Assembly (NCBI RefSeq): GCF_902459665.1
Contig: NZ_CABPSL010000021.1
Location: 1 to 64,000, forward strand
DNA from: Pandoraea cepalis
GTDB taxonomy: Bacteria > Pseudomonadota > Gammaproteobacteria > Burkholderiales > Burkholderiaceae
Length of the DNA stretch: 64,000 bases
Direction: 5' to 3'
The notes beneath the pieces were generated by a model that saw only the letters and a program-made list of their open reading frames with translations, searched no databases and was not told the DNA's origin. Of this stretch, positions 35,589 to 44,512 are shown piece by piece; position 1 is the first letter of the stretch; every line of letters begins with the position of its first letter. Position numbers and translations under genes: made by a program.

Positions 35589-36596
35589 TCACGGCGCGAC
35601 GGCATCAGAGCCGAGGATGCTCATCAACGACCTCGCATTGCGCTGGCCCTGATCCTCGTAATTGTTGTTGAACACGACATACACGCGGGCGACTTCCTTG
35701 GCGATGACGCGAATCGGATCAACCAGCGCCGCCAGTTCCGCATCGCGATAATCGTAGTTGAAGCGGTCCGACGCGGCGGTGCTATCCCGCACATTCCATG
35801 TCGCCTGATTGCGCCCGTGCAGGCGCACGACAGCGGCGAGCGGCGTGGTCGTCGCCCAGACCATCGGGATGCTGTTGGCGAAACCCTGCGGCTCGTCGAC
35901 CACGGTGTTGACCCAGCCCAACTCGCGCAGCCACGCCAGTGTGGCCTCGCCGTGCGCCCCGTCGAACCAGCCGCGGTGACGAAACTCTGCCGCCACGCCG
36001 TAACCCTGCATCCGTTGCGCGCACGCCTCGACGTGCGCGCGGCTCTCACGATTCCCCGTCAGCCAGGGGGGAAACTGAAAATGCACCAGCCCCAGCTTGC
36101 CCGCCTGCCGCAACGGCGCGAGCGCTTCGAGATAGCGCCGCCAGATCTCGTCTCTGAGCGCGTCGGGAATGTCCTTGTAATACACGTTCGCGCGCGGGCC
36201 CGGCGGTAGCTCGGCCTGCAAATCCCTGGGCAGCGCAATGCGGGGCGTCTGGTGCCCCGTGAGCAGACGGAATGCCTTGATGTTGAAGACGAACGCGCGC
36301 GGCGTGCGCTCGGCCCAAAGCTGCGCGTTCGATGCCGACGGCATGGCGTAGTAGCTGCTATCGACCTCGACCATCGGAAACTGGCTCGCGTAATAGCGAA
36401 GCCGCGCCTCGGCCGACGCATGCCCCGGCGGATAGAACCGCTTGCACGCAATCAGCGACTTGTCCGTCCACGACGCCGTGCCGATGTACACATTCTGGCC
36501 AGCCGTCGCGACGCTTGTCGAGGCATCGGAGGCATTGGAGGCGTCGGGCGTCAGCCAATCAGCCTGCCCCGCAGTGTGCGATTTCACTCGGCTCAT
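35589..36596 (-). CDS. DUF72 (YecE-like) family protein
   Basis: The 335-residue protein is a DUF72 TIM-barrel type: YIGTASWTDKSL (about 37-48), FPMVEVDSSYYAMPSASNAQLWAERTP (about 75-101), then FNIKAFRLLTGHQTP and LGLVHFQFPPWLTGN. The block VAAEFRHRGWFDG and the late YVVFNNNYEDQGQRNA close it. The family has structural similarity to AP-endonuclease-type barrels, but its reaction is not established. The start MSRVKS at 36596 is backed by GGGAGGA and replaces a 59-residue longer frame. A low-complexity Ala/Ser/Asp stretch (about 17-32) precedes the domain. Confidence 0.9.
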   Translation of the reverse strand: MSRVKSHTAGQADWLTPDASNASDASTSVATAGQNVYIGTASWTDKSLIACKRFYPPGHASAEARLRYYASQFPMVEVDSSYYAMPSASNAQLWAERTPRAFVFNIKAFRLLTGHQTPRIALPRDLQAELPPGPRANVYYKDIPDALRDEIWRRYLEALAPLRQAGKLGLVHFQFPPWLTGNRESRAHVEACAQRMQGYGVAAEFRHRGWFDGAHGEATLAWLRELGWVNTVVDEPQGFANSIPMVWATTTPLAAVVRLHGRNQATWNVRDSTAASDRFNYDYRDAELAALVDPIRVIAKEVARVYVVFNNNYEDQGQRNARSLMSILGSDAVAP

Positions 36597-36898
36597 GCCA
36601 AATCCTCCCGTGGCGGCAAGCGTCGCGTTCGTTGGGTTGCGTCGCGCCAGTATAGGGCTAGCGCGCATGCCGGGGATGGGGACTGGACTGGGACGAACGA
36701 CTGCCATACTGCGCGCTGATCTGATCCGGCACGCGTTCCCCGCACCGTGCCGTTTATGCGGCCCGCAGCTCACCCTGCGGGTCGCCTTTTTCGGATCCCC
36801 GTTTTCGCCACCGGTGCCATCGGCAGTTTCTCGGCCACGCTATCATGGGCCAATGGCCATCACGCCTGTCATCCCGTTACGCCCGCCGAGTGCCCGCC
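36597..36898. other. Divergent gap between DUF72 and a diguanylate cyclase gene
   Basis: The 302-bp gap has no convincing protein gene. It must hold promoters for both flanking genes. Its one clear element is a plus-strand terminator-like hairpin at 36758-36791 with no plus-strand gene upstream. Confidence 0.5.
36758..36791 (+). terminator. Orphan intrinsic terminator or leader attenuator
   Basis: An 11-bp stem with one G-T pair (GCGGCCCGCAG, 36758-36768 / CTGCGGGTCGC, 36775-36785) has a 6-nt loop and is followed by CTTTTT. The only plus-strand transcript it could end is a short RNA or the leader of the diguanylate cyclase gene, whose start is 108 bp further on. Confidence 0.6.
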
Positions 36899-38242
36899 AT
36901 GACCGAACGCCTGCCCGTCGAACGCTCAAAAGCTTATCGTCTGCTCAATCACGGCCCGACCGTTCCCGTGGGAAGTGCGCACGACAGCGCCCATCGCAGC
37001 GCCGACGAGGTCACTGAAGCGATCGCGCAGACCGCCCACGCGCTCTGGCGCACACACGGCACGACGGGTTCCACGTCGTCGCATTTGCCAAGTGACGACA
37101 GGCGGGGCAGAATTGACGCCGTCACCGACATCATCGATCGAGAGTCGCCTTTGGCGTCCACCCATCGCGACATGACCGCATCCGAAGCCGACCTCCACGC
37201 ATCGCATGCCCCCGCTTCCACGCCGCGGCATGGGCCGATACCCGACACGCCCGTTGACGAGGCCGAACGCCTCGCGGCGCTGCGTCGTTACGAAATTCTC
37301 GACACGCCCCCCGAGCCCGCGTTCGATCGCGTCGTGCGTCTTGCGTCTTATTTGTTCGGCGCACCGATGTCGCTCGTCTCGCTGATCGACGAGTCGCGCC
37401 AGTGGTTCAAGGCGCGCCAGGGCATCGACACGCCGCAGACCCCGCGCTCGATGGCCTTCTGCGCGCACGCGATTCTCGGCGACGATGTGCTCGTCGTGAC
37501 CGACGCCCGTGCCGACCGGCGCTTCGCCGACAACCCGCTGGTCACGGGAGAACCCAACATCCGGTTCTACGCGGGCGCGCCGCTGCGCACGCCCGAAGGG
37601 CATCGCTTGGGCACCCTGTGCGTGATGGACCGCCGCCCCCGCATGCTCGACGACGAGAAGCGCGCGCTGCTCGCGGATCTGTCGGCGCTCGTCGTCGACG
37701 CGCTCGAGCTGCGTCGCGTCAATCGAGTGCTTGGCGAGATGGCCATGCGCGACGCGCTGACCGGCGCACTCAACCGCCGCGCCTTCCTGATGCAGGCCGA
37801 ACGCCTGTTTTCCACCGCACGCGCTCAGCAACGCCGCCTATCCGTGCTGATGCTCGACCTCGACCATTTCAAGCGGATCAACGACGCGTGGGGCCATGCC
37901 ATCGGCGATCGCGTCATCGTGGAGTTGACGCAGGTAGTGCGCGCCACGCTGCGCAAGGGCACGCCGATCGGCCGTCTGGGCGGCGAGGAGTTCGCAGTGC
38001 TGCTGCCCGAGGCAGACGCCCAACGCGCCATGCAGGCCGCCGAACGCCTGCTCGTCGCGATCGGCAACGCCAGCGTGCCCGGACCCAGTAGCGGCGCCAG
38101 CGGATCCATCCGCTTTTCCGCCAGCATCGGTATCGGCAGCCTCACCCCGGACGACGCCGAATTCGGCACCCTGCTGCAACGTGCCGACCGCGCGCTGTAT
38201 GCCGCCAAACAGTCCGGGCGCAACCGCCTGGCCGTGATGTGA
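36899..38242 (+). CDS. Diguanylate cyclase with GAF sensor domain
   Basis: The 447-residue protein makes c-di-GMP. About 100 poorly conserved N-terminal residues are followed by a GAF domain (about 118-275: AALRRYEILDTPPEPAFDRVVRLASYLFGAPMSLVSLIDESRQWFKARQG ... FYAGAPLRTPEGHRLGTLCVMD). The GGDEF domain follows (about 280-445: DALTGALNRRAF, LDLDHFKRINDAWGHAIGD, RLGGEEF, ASIGIG). The active site GGEEF is intact. The inhibitory RxxD I-site is lost (RKGT instead). No TM helices are seen, so it is cytosolic. The start is uncertain: ATG 36899 (MTERLP) has little Shine-Dalgarno, and ATG 37171 is an alternative that keeps both domains. Confidence 0.9.
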   Translation: MTERLPVERSKAYRLLNHGPTVPVGSAHDSAHRSADEVTEAIAQTAHALWRTHGTTGSTSSHLPSDDRRGRIDAVTDIIDRESPLASTHRDMTASEADLHASHAPASTPRHGPIPDTPVDEAERLAALRRYEILDTPPEPAFDRVVRLASYLFGAPMSLVSLIDESRQWFKARQGIDTPQTPRSMAFCAHAILGDDVLVVTDARADRRFADNPLVTGEPNIRFYAGAPLRTPEGHRLGTLCVMDRRPRMLDDEKRALLADLSALVVDALELRRVNRVLGEMAMRDALTGALNRRAFLMQAERLFSTARAQQRRLSVLMLDLDHFKRINDAWGHAIGDRVIVELTQVVRATLRKGTPIGRLGGEEFAVLLPEADAQRAMQAAERLLVAIGNASVPGPSSGASGSIRFSASIGIGSLTPDDAEFGTLLQRADRALYAAKQSGRNRLAVM

Positions 38243-38276
38243 CCCCCACCCGCGACCGACAACAACAACGAACACC

Positions 38277-38858
<582 letters not shown>

Positions 38859-38925
38859 GGCCACGCACGCGCAAGCACGGTGGCAGTCGACGCGCATCGC
38901 GTTTTTACGTAGTATCCGGTCCATC

Positions 38926-39144
38926 ATGCAAAACGTAACCTTTGAACTGACGGGCGAATTCGTCGCCCTGAACGACTTGCTCAAGCTCGCCGGCCTCGTG
39001 GATTCGGGCGGCGCGGGCAAAGTGATGGTAGCCAGCGGCGCGGTCAGCGTCGACGGACGGCAGGAGACCCGCAAGACCTGCAAGATCCGCGCCGGTCAGA
39101 CCGTTTCGGTCGACGGTGTTCGCATTCGCGTCAAGGCGGCTTGA
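38926..39144 (+). CDS. S4-domain RNA-binding protein (YbcJ-like)
   Basis: The 72-residue protein is a single S4 domain: FVALNDLLKLAGLVDSGGAGKVMVASGAVSVDGRQETRKTCKIRAGQTVSVDG. This matches the E. coli YbcJ family, small RNA-binding proteins thought to act in ribosome or RNA metabolism. The whole length is the domain, so it must act as an RNA clip. The start ATG is at 38926. It lies between the TMEM175-like gene and the PAS-GGDEF-EAL gene, all plus strand, with no link to c-di-GMP that I can see. Confidence 0.9.
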   Translation: MQNVTFELTGEFVALNDLLKLAGLVDSGGAGKVMVASGAVSVDGRQETRKTCKIRAGQTVSVDGVRIRVKAA

Positions 39145-39264
39145 TACCCGGTTTCCCCCATGTGAGCCTGCCCCCGCAGGCCGCTATACTTAAAAGCGGT
39201 TTTTGGCGTGTCAGCCCAAGTCACACCCGACAATGTCCACAGGACGTCCGAGGAGGCCGTTGCG

Positions 39265-41895
39265 ATGGTCGTGCCCCGTTCACCGTCCGTCGCCGGCACC
39301 GCGCCGGGGCGCGAGGCGCTGCTCGCGGCGCTCGACCACTCGTTGGGCATGCTCACGCTCACGCCGGATGGCATCGTCGTCGATGTCAACGACAAGCTGC
39401 TCGGCATGTTCGGTTACGCGCGCGCCGACCTGCTTGGCCAGCCGCACGCACTACTGTGCGAACCCGGCGATCCCACATGCGGCAATGCCCTGGCCCACGT
39501 CGCCAGCACCCGGCGCTCGCACACCGGACAAGTTCGCCGTCGCCGCCGCGACGGTCGCCCGATCTGGCTCGAAGCCACTTACAACCCCGTCATCGACGAC
39601 GACGGTAATCTCGCCTTCGTGATCAAGCTCGCCGTCGACGTGACCGCGCGCGTGGAGCGCCAGGCGGCCGACGACGCCCGCCTGCACCTGCTCTCGCTCG
39701 GCGTCGACGAGACCGACAACGCCGTGCTCATCACCGACGCCCAGGGTTGCGTGTGCTACGTCAACGCCGGGTTCACGCGCATGTTCGGCTACGCCGCGAA
39801 TGAGGTCGTCGGCCAGTCCACCCGGCTGCCGTTGGAGGAAACCACGACGGGCGACGTCGCCGACAGTGCATCGGCCGTCGATATCAAGGAGGCCCTTGCG
39901 CATTGCCTCGTGGCCGCCCGCGACGGCCGCAGTTGCCACAGCGAAGTGCTCGTGCGCACGCTGCAACGCCAGCCGCTGTGGGTCTCCGTCGTGACGAACC
40001 CGATGCTCGACGCGAACGGCAAACTCCTCAACGCCGTCGTGCTGTTCACCGACATCACGCAATCGAAGATTCAGGAAGTGCTGCAACACAAGGCGCTCGC
40101 CGCGATGGTGCGCGATGCGCCCCTCGTCGAAGTGCTCACGCTCATCTGCCGCGAACTGGAGCAGATCGCGCCCGAAGTCGTGGCCTCGGTGGTGCGGGTC
40201 GATTCGGAAGGCCGGTTGCGCCCGCAAGCGGGGCCAAGCCTGCCCGCGCAGTATCACAAGAACATCGAAGGCCTGGCCATTGGACCGAACGTAGGCACCT
40301 GCGGCTCGGCGGCGTTTCATGCGCGCCCGGTGATCGTGACCGACATTGCGAACGACCCGCGCTGGGCCGATTTCCGCGACATGGCGGCCGAATTCGGATT
40401 GGCCGCGTCGTGGGCCATGCCCATCATCGCGAACGACGGGCGGGTCCTCGGGGTGCTCGGTTTCTATTACCGCACGCCGCGCAGCCCCGACGCCCTGCAT
40501 GAACGACTCGTCGACGTCTGCGTGCATCTGTGCAAGCTGGCCTTCGAGCGCGACGAGTCGCGCACGCGCATCCGCCAACTGGCGTTCTCGGACAACCTCA
40601 CCGGCCTGCCCAATCGAAGCATGCTCGGCGTGCTCGCGGCACAAGCCATTGCCAGCGCGGCGGAGCTGAACGCGCGCATGGCCGTCATCTTCATCGACCT
40701 GGATCGCTTCAAGCAGGTCAACGACTCGCTCGGCCACCAGGCAGGCGATGCCCTGCTGCGCACGATCGCCCAGCGCTTGAGACGCTCGCTGCGCGGCGCC
40801 GATATCGTCGCGCGTCTGTCAGGCGACGAGTTCGTGGCCATGCTCACCGAGTGCGATCCCGAGCGACTCGATATTGCGCTCGAGCGCATGCGCAGCGCGT
40901 TGCGCGCGCCATGCCAGATCGATGGCGTGACGCTCGCACCGTCGGGCAGCTTCGGCATCAGCCTGTATCCGAATCACGGCAAGGAATTCGACATGCTTTT
41001 GCAGCGTGCAGACATGGCGATGTATCAGGCGAAGATGACCAGCCCGGGCAGCGTACGCGTCTATCACGAAGACATGAACATCCACGCGCAGGAGCGGCTC
41101 GAGCTGGAGACCGCCCTGCGCGACGCCCTGCGGCACGGCAAGCTCGCGCTTTTCTATCAGCCGCAGATCGATCTGTCCGACGACTCGGTCTACGGCGCCG
41201 AGGCCCTGACGCGCTGGACGCATCCGCAGTACGGCGACGTGTCGCCGTCGCGCTTCATTTCACTGGCCGAGGAGTGCGGCCTGATCGGGGAACTCGGCAC
41301 CTGGACGCTGCGCGAGTCGTGTCGCCAGTTGGCGGATTGGCGCCGGCGAGGCGTAGGCATCGGCAATGTGTCGGTCAACCTGTCGCCCACCAACTTCCAC
41401 GATCACAACCTGCCGCGTACGATTGCCGACGCGCTGGCCGATCACGATCTGCCACCATCGTGCCTCGCCATCGAGATCACGGAAAGCGTGTTGATGGACC
41501 ACAATCCGACCACGCTGCGCATCATCGACGAAGTCCACGGCATGGGCGTGCGCCTTTCGATGGACGACTTTGGCACCGGCTACTCGAGTCTGGGTTATCT
41601 GCGCCGCCTGCCGGTCTCGGAGTTGAAACTCGACCGCAGCTTCGTCCATGACATTACCCGCGACGAAACGGTGCAGGCACTGACCAATGCCATCATCAGC
41701 ATCGGTCGCAATCTGCGCCTGACGGTCGTGGCGGAAGGCGTCGAGGACGAAGCCCAGCGAGCGCTGCTCTTCGCGCAAGGGTATCGTGTCGCGCAAGGGT
41801 ATCTGTTCTCCCCCGCCCTGTCGGCCGTCGACGTCGAACGCTGGCTCGAACAATGGTCGGCACGCCCTCCCTCACCGAACCCCGTCCCCGCCTGA
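39265..41895 (+). CDS. PAS-PAS-GAF-GGDEF-EAL c-di-GMP phosphodiesterase, DosP-like layout
   Basis: The 876-residue cytosolic protein probably hydrolyses c-di-GMP. Order: PAS1 (about 14-125), PAS2 (about 145-265), GAF (about 290-435), GGDEF (about 455-610), EAL (about 625-870). The GGDEF site is SGDEF with RGAD upstream, so cyclase activity is doubtful. The EAL domain is complete: YGAEALTRW, NLSP, EITES, DDFGTGYSSLGYL, KLDRSF and VAEGVE. Order and linker ALAAMVRDAPLVEVLTLICREL resemble E. coli DosP. A proximal heme histidine in PAS1 is not obvious. Start ATG 39265 has a perfect GAGGAGG site; GTG 39208 is less likely. Confidence 0.92.
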   Translation: MVVPRSPSVAGTAPGREALLAALDHSLGMLTLTPDGIVVDVNDKLLGMFGYARADLLGQPHALLCEPGDPTCGNALAHVASTRRSHTGQVRRRRRDGRPIWLEATYNPVIDDDGNLAFVIKLAVDVTARVERQAADDARLHLLSLGVDETDNAVLITDAQGCVCYVNAGFTRMFGYAANEVVGQSTRLPLEETTTGDVADSASAVDIKEALAHCLVAARDGRSCHSEVLVRTLQRQPLWVSVVTNPMLDANGKLLNAVVLFTDITQSKIQEVLQHKALAAMVRDAPLVEVLTLICRELEQIAPEVVASVVRVDSEGRLRPQAGPSLPAQYHKNIEGLAIGPNVGTCGSAAFHARPVIVTDIANDPRWADFRDMAAEFGLAASWAMPIIANDGRVLGVLGFYYRTPRSPDALHERLVDVCVHLCKLAFERDESRTRIRQLAFSDNLTGLPNRSMLGVLAAQAIASAAELNARMAVIFIDLDRFKQVNDSLGHQAGDALLRTIAQRLRRSLRGADIVARLSGDEFVAMLTECDPERLDIALERMRSALRAPCQIDGVTLAPSGSFGISLYPNHGKEFDMLLQRADMAMYQAKMTSPGSVRVYHEDMNIHAQERLELETALRDALRHGKLALFYQPQIDLSDDSVYGAEALTRWTHPQYGDVSPSRFISLAEECGLIGELGTWTLRESCRQLADWRRRGVGIGNVSVNLSPTNFHDHNLPRTIADALADHDLPPSCLAIEITESVLMDHNPTTLRIIDEVHGMGVRLSMDDFGTGYSSLGYLRRLPVSELKLDRSFVHDITRDETVQALTNAIISIGRNLRLTVVAEGVEDEAQRALLFAQGYRVAQGYLFSPALSAVDVERWLEQWSARPPSPNPVPA

Positions 41896-41906
41896 AACAT
41901 CGGGAA

Positions 41907-42140
41907 TCACGGCGCGAGCCCGAGTTCCATCTGATGCAGGGCCGTCTCGATGGCCTGGCTTTGCTCGGCGTCGAGCGCGTCGGCGCCAATGCTCGTCTCA
42001 CGGCGGTAGATCATCTGGCCATAAATGTTGGCCAGCGCGCGCGCCGACTGGCACAGCGACCAGTGGCTGTCGGCGGCCTGACGGCCCGTCCAGTAGTTGA
42101 TCGCCTGCTCGATTTCGGCGATGGAATAGTTGGCTTTCAT
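41907..42140 (-). CDS. DUF3717 protein behind a LexA box
   Basis: The 77-residue protein fits DUF3717: SIAEIEQAINYWTGRQA...LCQSARALANIYGQMIYRRETSIGADALDAEQSQAIETALHQ. The family is small, mostly betaproteobacterial and of unknown function. The start MKANYSIA at 42140 is preferred to an 18-residue extension, which would place the start inside the LexA box. A perfect LexA box lies 32 bp upstream, with a consensus TATAAT inside it. It converges on the DosP-like gene with an 11-bp gap. DNA-damage induction is inferred from the operator only. Confidence 0.85.
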   Translation of the reverse strand: MKANYSIAEIEQAINYWTGRQAADSHWSLCQSARALANIYGQMIYRRETSIGADALDAEQSQAIETALHQMELGLAP

Positions 42141-42171
42141 GAGAGGTTCTGTCTCGCCGCGAAGTGGAATA

Positions 42172-42187
42172 CTGTGATTATATACAG
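42172..42187 (-). promoter_or_regulatory. LexA (SOS) box containing a consensus -10 element
   Basis: CTGTGATTATATACAG matches CTGT-N8-ACAG exactly. On the minus strand it contains TATAAT (42182-42177), a perfect -10. A weak TTACCG lies 17 nt upstream of that. LexA bound here would cover the core promoter of the DUF3717 gene, whose ATG is 32 bp downstream. Confidence 0.8.
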
Positions 42188-42530
42188 TGGACAAGAAATC
42201 GGTAAGTTGCCCATGTCATGACCGGCATCGATCCAGATCGATTCGGGTCCGCGCATGCGTCGATTCTCAGGCGCGCGTTTCGGAACTGCAACACTTGATG
42301 CCGGGGCATCGCCACAAACGCTCCCGCACACCTCGACATTCTTCACAAAATCAACTACTTACCAGTTCCGGCACGATATTGGCTTCAGCTTCGTGAAAAC
42401 GCCGTGCAGCCGCTTGCCATGCTCGCCCTGCTCGCGTCCCCAACGATCGCCCCGACGGAGCCGACCCATGCCGCCGAGACACGCTACGCCACAGGTTCTA
42501 CCGGTTTTCCCATCCGCCGTGCGCCGCGTG
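42188..42530. other. Gap between the LexA box and the next plus-strand gene
   Basis: This 343-bp stretch is open in several frames but none has a convincing start or codon pattern. I see no RNA gene or clear terminator. A plus-strand ATG at 42255 opens a frame into the next gene, but the 92 extra residues are low in complexity and I do not call them. Confidence 0.4.
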
Positions 42531-42932
42531 ATGCTGCTACGGTTTGGCATCGTCGCACTCTGCGTGCTGATCGCATCCGGCGCACCACGGGTCCATGCGC
42601 AATCGGTGCCGCCCGCCGGCGCCGCACCCACCGATCCCTTTCATCAACCGTGTGTCGCCGTGCGCGCCTCGCCGGAAGCGTCCGCCCCGGGAGGACGCGG
42701 TATGCGCCACGGCGTCGCTGCCCTTCGAACCGTCGCGACGACACCGGCTGCAGGACGCGTGGTACGCAAGCAATACGTCGACCTCGACAACCGCTGCGCA
42801 ACACCGCCCGCGTTCGCGCCGACGCGCGATGTCGACGCGACCTCCACCTGGCATGTGGACGCGCCGGCAGGCGACATGCATGCGGCCGCCAAGCCTTCCG
42901 GGACACACGCCTTGCGCGGTCTCGCGTCCTGA
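42531..42932 (+). CDS. Hypothetical secreted protein
   Basis: The 133-residue frame starts with a good Sec signal (MLLRFGIVALCVLIASGAPRVHAQS, cleavage at about residue 24). The mature part is Ala/Pro/Arg-rich with two or three cysteines (HQPCVAV, NRCATPP) and no known domain. An in-frame ATG at 42468 would add 21 residues. Only the signal peptide supports it, and in GC-rich DNA such frames can be false. It lies 79 bp before another small plus-strand gene. Function unknown. Confidence 0.45.
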   Translation: MLLRFGIVALCVLIASGAPRVHAQSVPPAGAAPTDPFHQPCVAVRASPEASAPGGRGMRHGVAALRTVATTPAAGRVVRKQYVDLDNRCATPPAFAPTRDVDATSTWHVDAPAGDMHAAAKPSGTHALRGLAS

Positions 42933-43010
42933 GCGGCGGCGCACGACGTTTGCTATCCTGCGTCTTTCGCACGCCCACGTCGTTGCGCCCCCAGAGTTTC
43001 CGGAACCTCA

Positions 43011-43337
43011 ATGCCCGCCAACACGCCCAACAGGCCCGACACGCCCAACACTTCTGACAAGTCGCGCGGCACCCTCCGCTCGCCCGCCGACGGCATGCCT
43101 CCACCGGGCGCGCTGCCGCTCGCCTGGATCGGCTTGCTGGCCGCTGCCGCCTGGGTACTCAAAAGCCCACATCCCACGTGGGCCGTCGGTGTGATGTGTC
43201 TTTGCGCCGGCCTGATCTCATCGTTCGGCGCACGTCGCCGCGCACGCAGGGCATGGCCCGCCTTCTTCACCGGCCTGCTCCCCGTCGGTGTCGCGCTGTT
43301 CTTCGCGTTGCTGATGTTGCGCCCGCTGCTTCGTTGA
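43011..43337 (+). CDS. Small hypothetical membrane protein
   Basis: The 108-residue protein has a Pro/Asn/Thr-rich cytosolic N-terminus (1-35). Two or three hydrophobic helices follow: ALPLAWIGLLAAAAWVL, TWAVGVMCLCAGLISSF and FFTGLLPVGVALFFALLML, with an Arg-rich loop GARRRARRAW between them that is probably cytosolic by the positive-inside rule. No family is recognised. Start ATG 43011. Downstream is the DnaA-box cluster gap. Confidence 0.6.
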   Translation: MPANTPNRPDTPNTSDKSRGTLRSPADGMPPPGALPLAWIGLLAAAAWVLKSPHPTWAVGVMCLCAGLISSFGARRRARRAWPAFFTGLLPVGVALFFALLMLRPLLR

Positions 43338-43784
43338 CAACGCCTCGTCAAGTGTTCGTGTGGCTTGCAAGCCATGACCGGCGAGCCCTTCTCGTTACGC
43401 ACTCAACGACCGATGAGTTACCCACAGCTTCTGTGGATAACCCACTGGATAACCGGGCACTCGCCCGCCGAGACGCCCGCCGTTACACGCTGTCAAGAGG
43501 ATTGCCCGTTTCAGCGTCAGCATTGGATAAATTTTTTAAGCTTGACGTTTCACCGCGCATCTGTGCGCAGGCAAAACCCTTTGACGTGACGCAAGCCTGC
43601 GGAAAATCCCGCCGCAATTCGTGTGAAAAGCGGGGTCCCCGCACGCATGGAAGGGTTCGCAGCACAAGCGAATCGGCCTATGATGGAATTGCGCGATACC
43701 TCGCCATGCATGACTTGGGATCCTCGCCGGATCCGCACGTCAGTGGCCGCTTCGCTTTCCAGTAACCCCGGGAGAACGTCTCGT
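43338..43784. other. 447-bp gap with a DnaA-box cluster and AT-rich tract
   Basis: No protein gene is convincing here. It contains two inverted DnaA boxes and a direct repeat (43418-43454). An AT-rich tract with GGATAAATTTTTTAAGCTT follows at about 43524-43542. It ends in the leader of the 103-residue protein gene. Confidence 0.5.
43418..43454. promoter_or_regulatory. DnaA-box cluster
   Basis: TTACCCACA (43418-43426) and TGTGGATAA (43432-43440) are DnaA-type 9-mers in inverted orientation. The second is a perfect R-box (TTATCCACA on the other strand) and the first has one mismatch. GGATAACC is repeated at 43435-43442 and 43447-43454 with a 12-bp period, so the second copy adds a 7-of-9 box. 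The two boxes also form a hairpin with CCACAG/CTGTGG. Confidence 0.6.
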
Positions 43785-44096
43785 ATGACCCAATCCGACA
43801 AGCCGTCCGTTACCTCCGCCTCATCACCTGTCGACGCGTCCACGACCGAAGCGGAGCGCGTCCATCTGGACGATCTGCTCGCGCGTCACTCGGTCACGGA
43901 AACGGTCGACCGCGCGTCCGTCATCGACTTGATCAACGAGTTGCGCTCGCCTGAAGTGAAAACGGCGGAAGACCGTGATCGGGTCGTCAAGGAAAGCCGC
44001 TTGTGGCGGGAAGTGTCGCACCGCGACACCGCCATTTCGCTGATCAATTCGCTCGCGCAGATGGCACCGATCTTTCTGAACCAGATTCACTGGTGA
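43785..44096 (+). CDS. Small hypothetical protein, alpha-helical
   Basis: The 103-residue protein is soluble and largely helical: VDASTTEAERVHLDDLLARHSVTETVDRASVIDLINELRSPEVKTAEDRDRVVKESRLWREVSHRDTAISLINSLAQMAPIFLNQIHW. The second half is charged and likely folded. No cysteine, signal or known motif is present, and I do not recognise the family. The start ATG at 43785 follows GGGAGA and replaces a 54-residue longer frame. The DnaA-box gap lies upstream and rubredoxin downstream. Confidence 0.75.
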   Translation: MTQSDKPSVTSASSPVDASTTEAERVHLDDLLARHSVTETVDRASVIDLINELRSPEVKTAEDRDRVVKESRLWREVSHRDTAISLINSLAQMAPIFLNQIHW

Positions 44097-44286
44097 TGCT
44101 TGTCGCGCCGGCCGTCGCCGGCGCGATGCGCCTTCTTTCGCTTCAATCCTGATTTGCACGCTTGCCGCGCCGATCCATTGATCTGGATTAACGTTGCGTG
44201 CGGACACCTTGGTGGGTGAGAGGGACCTTGCGCCGCGTGTGCCTTACAATGCGGGTCGCTTAAGCGCTTCCTGTTGACCCAACACC

Positions 44287-44481
44287 ATGACGACCACGCT
44301 GAACACCTCGACCGACTTCAAGAACTGGATCTGCCTGATCTGCGGATGGATTTACAACGAAGCCGAAGGCGCACCGAACGACGGCCTTGCGGCCGGTACG
44401 CGCTGGGCCGACGTGCCCGCCGACTGGCGTTGCCCGGAATGCGATGTGGCGAAGGCGGATTTCGCGCTGTCCGAGTTCTGA
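44287..44481 (+). CDS. Rubredoxin
   Basis: The 64-residue protein binds one Fe through four cysteines: Cys16 and Cys19 in WICLICGWIYNEAEG, Cys49 and Cys52 in DWRCPECDVAKADF. Aromatic core residues (W15, Y23, W40, W47) and the G-T-R-W-x-D-V-P segment are conserved. It is an electron carrier, in Burkholderiales often used by alkane hydroxylases or other redox enzymes, but no such enzyme is nearby. Start ATG 44287. Confidence 0.95.
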   Translation: MTTTLNTSTDFKNWICLICGWIYNEAEGAPNDGLAAGTRWADVPADWRCPECDVAKADFALSEF

Positions 44482-44512
44482 GTGCGATAGCGCCCGCCCG
44501 ATCGGTGCAGGC

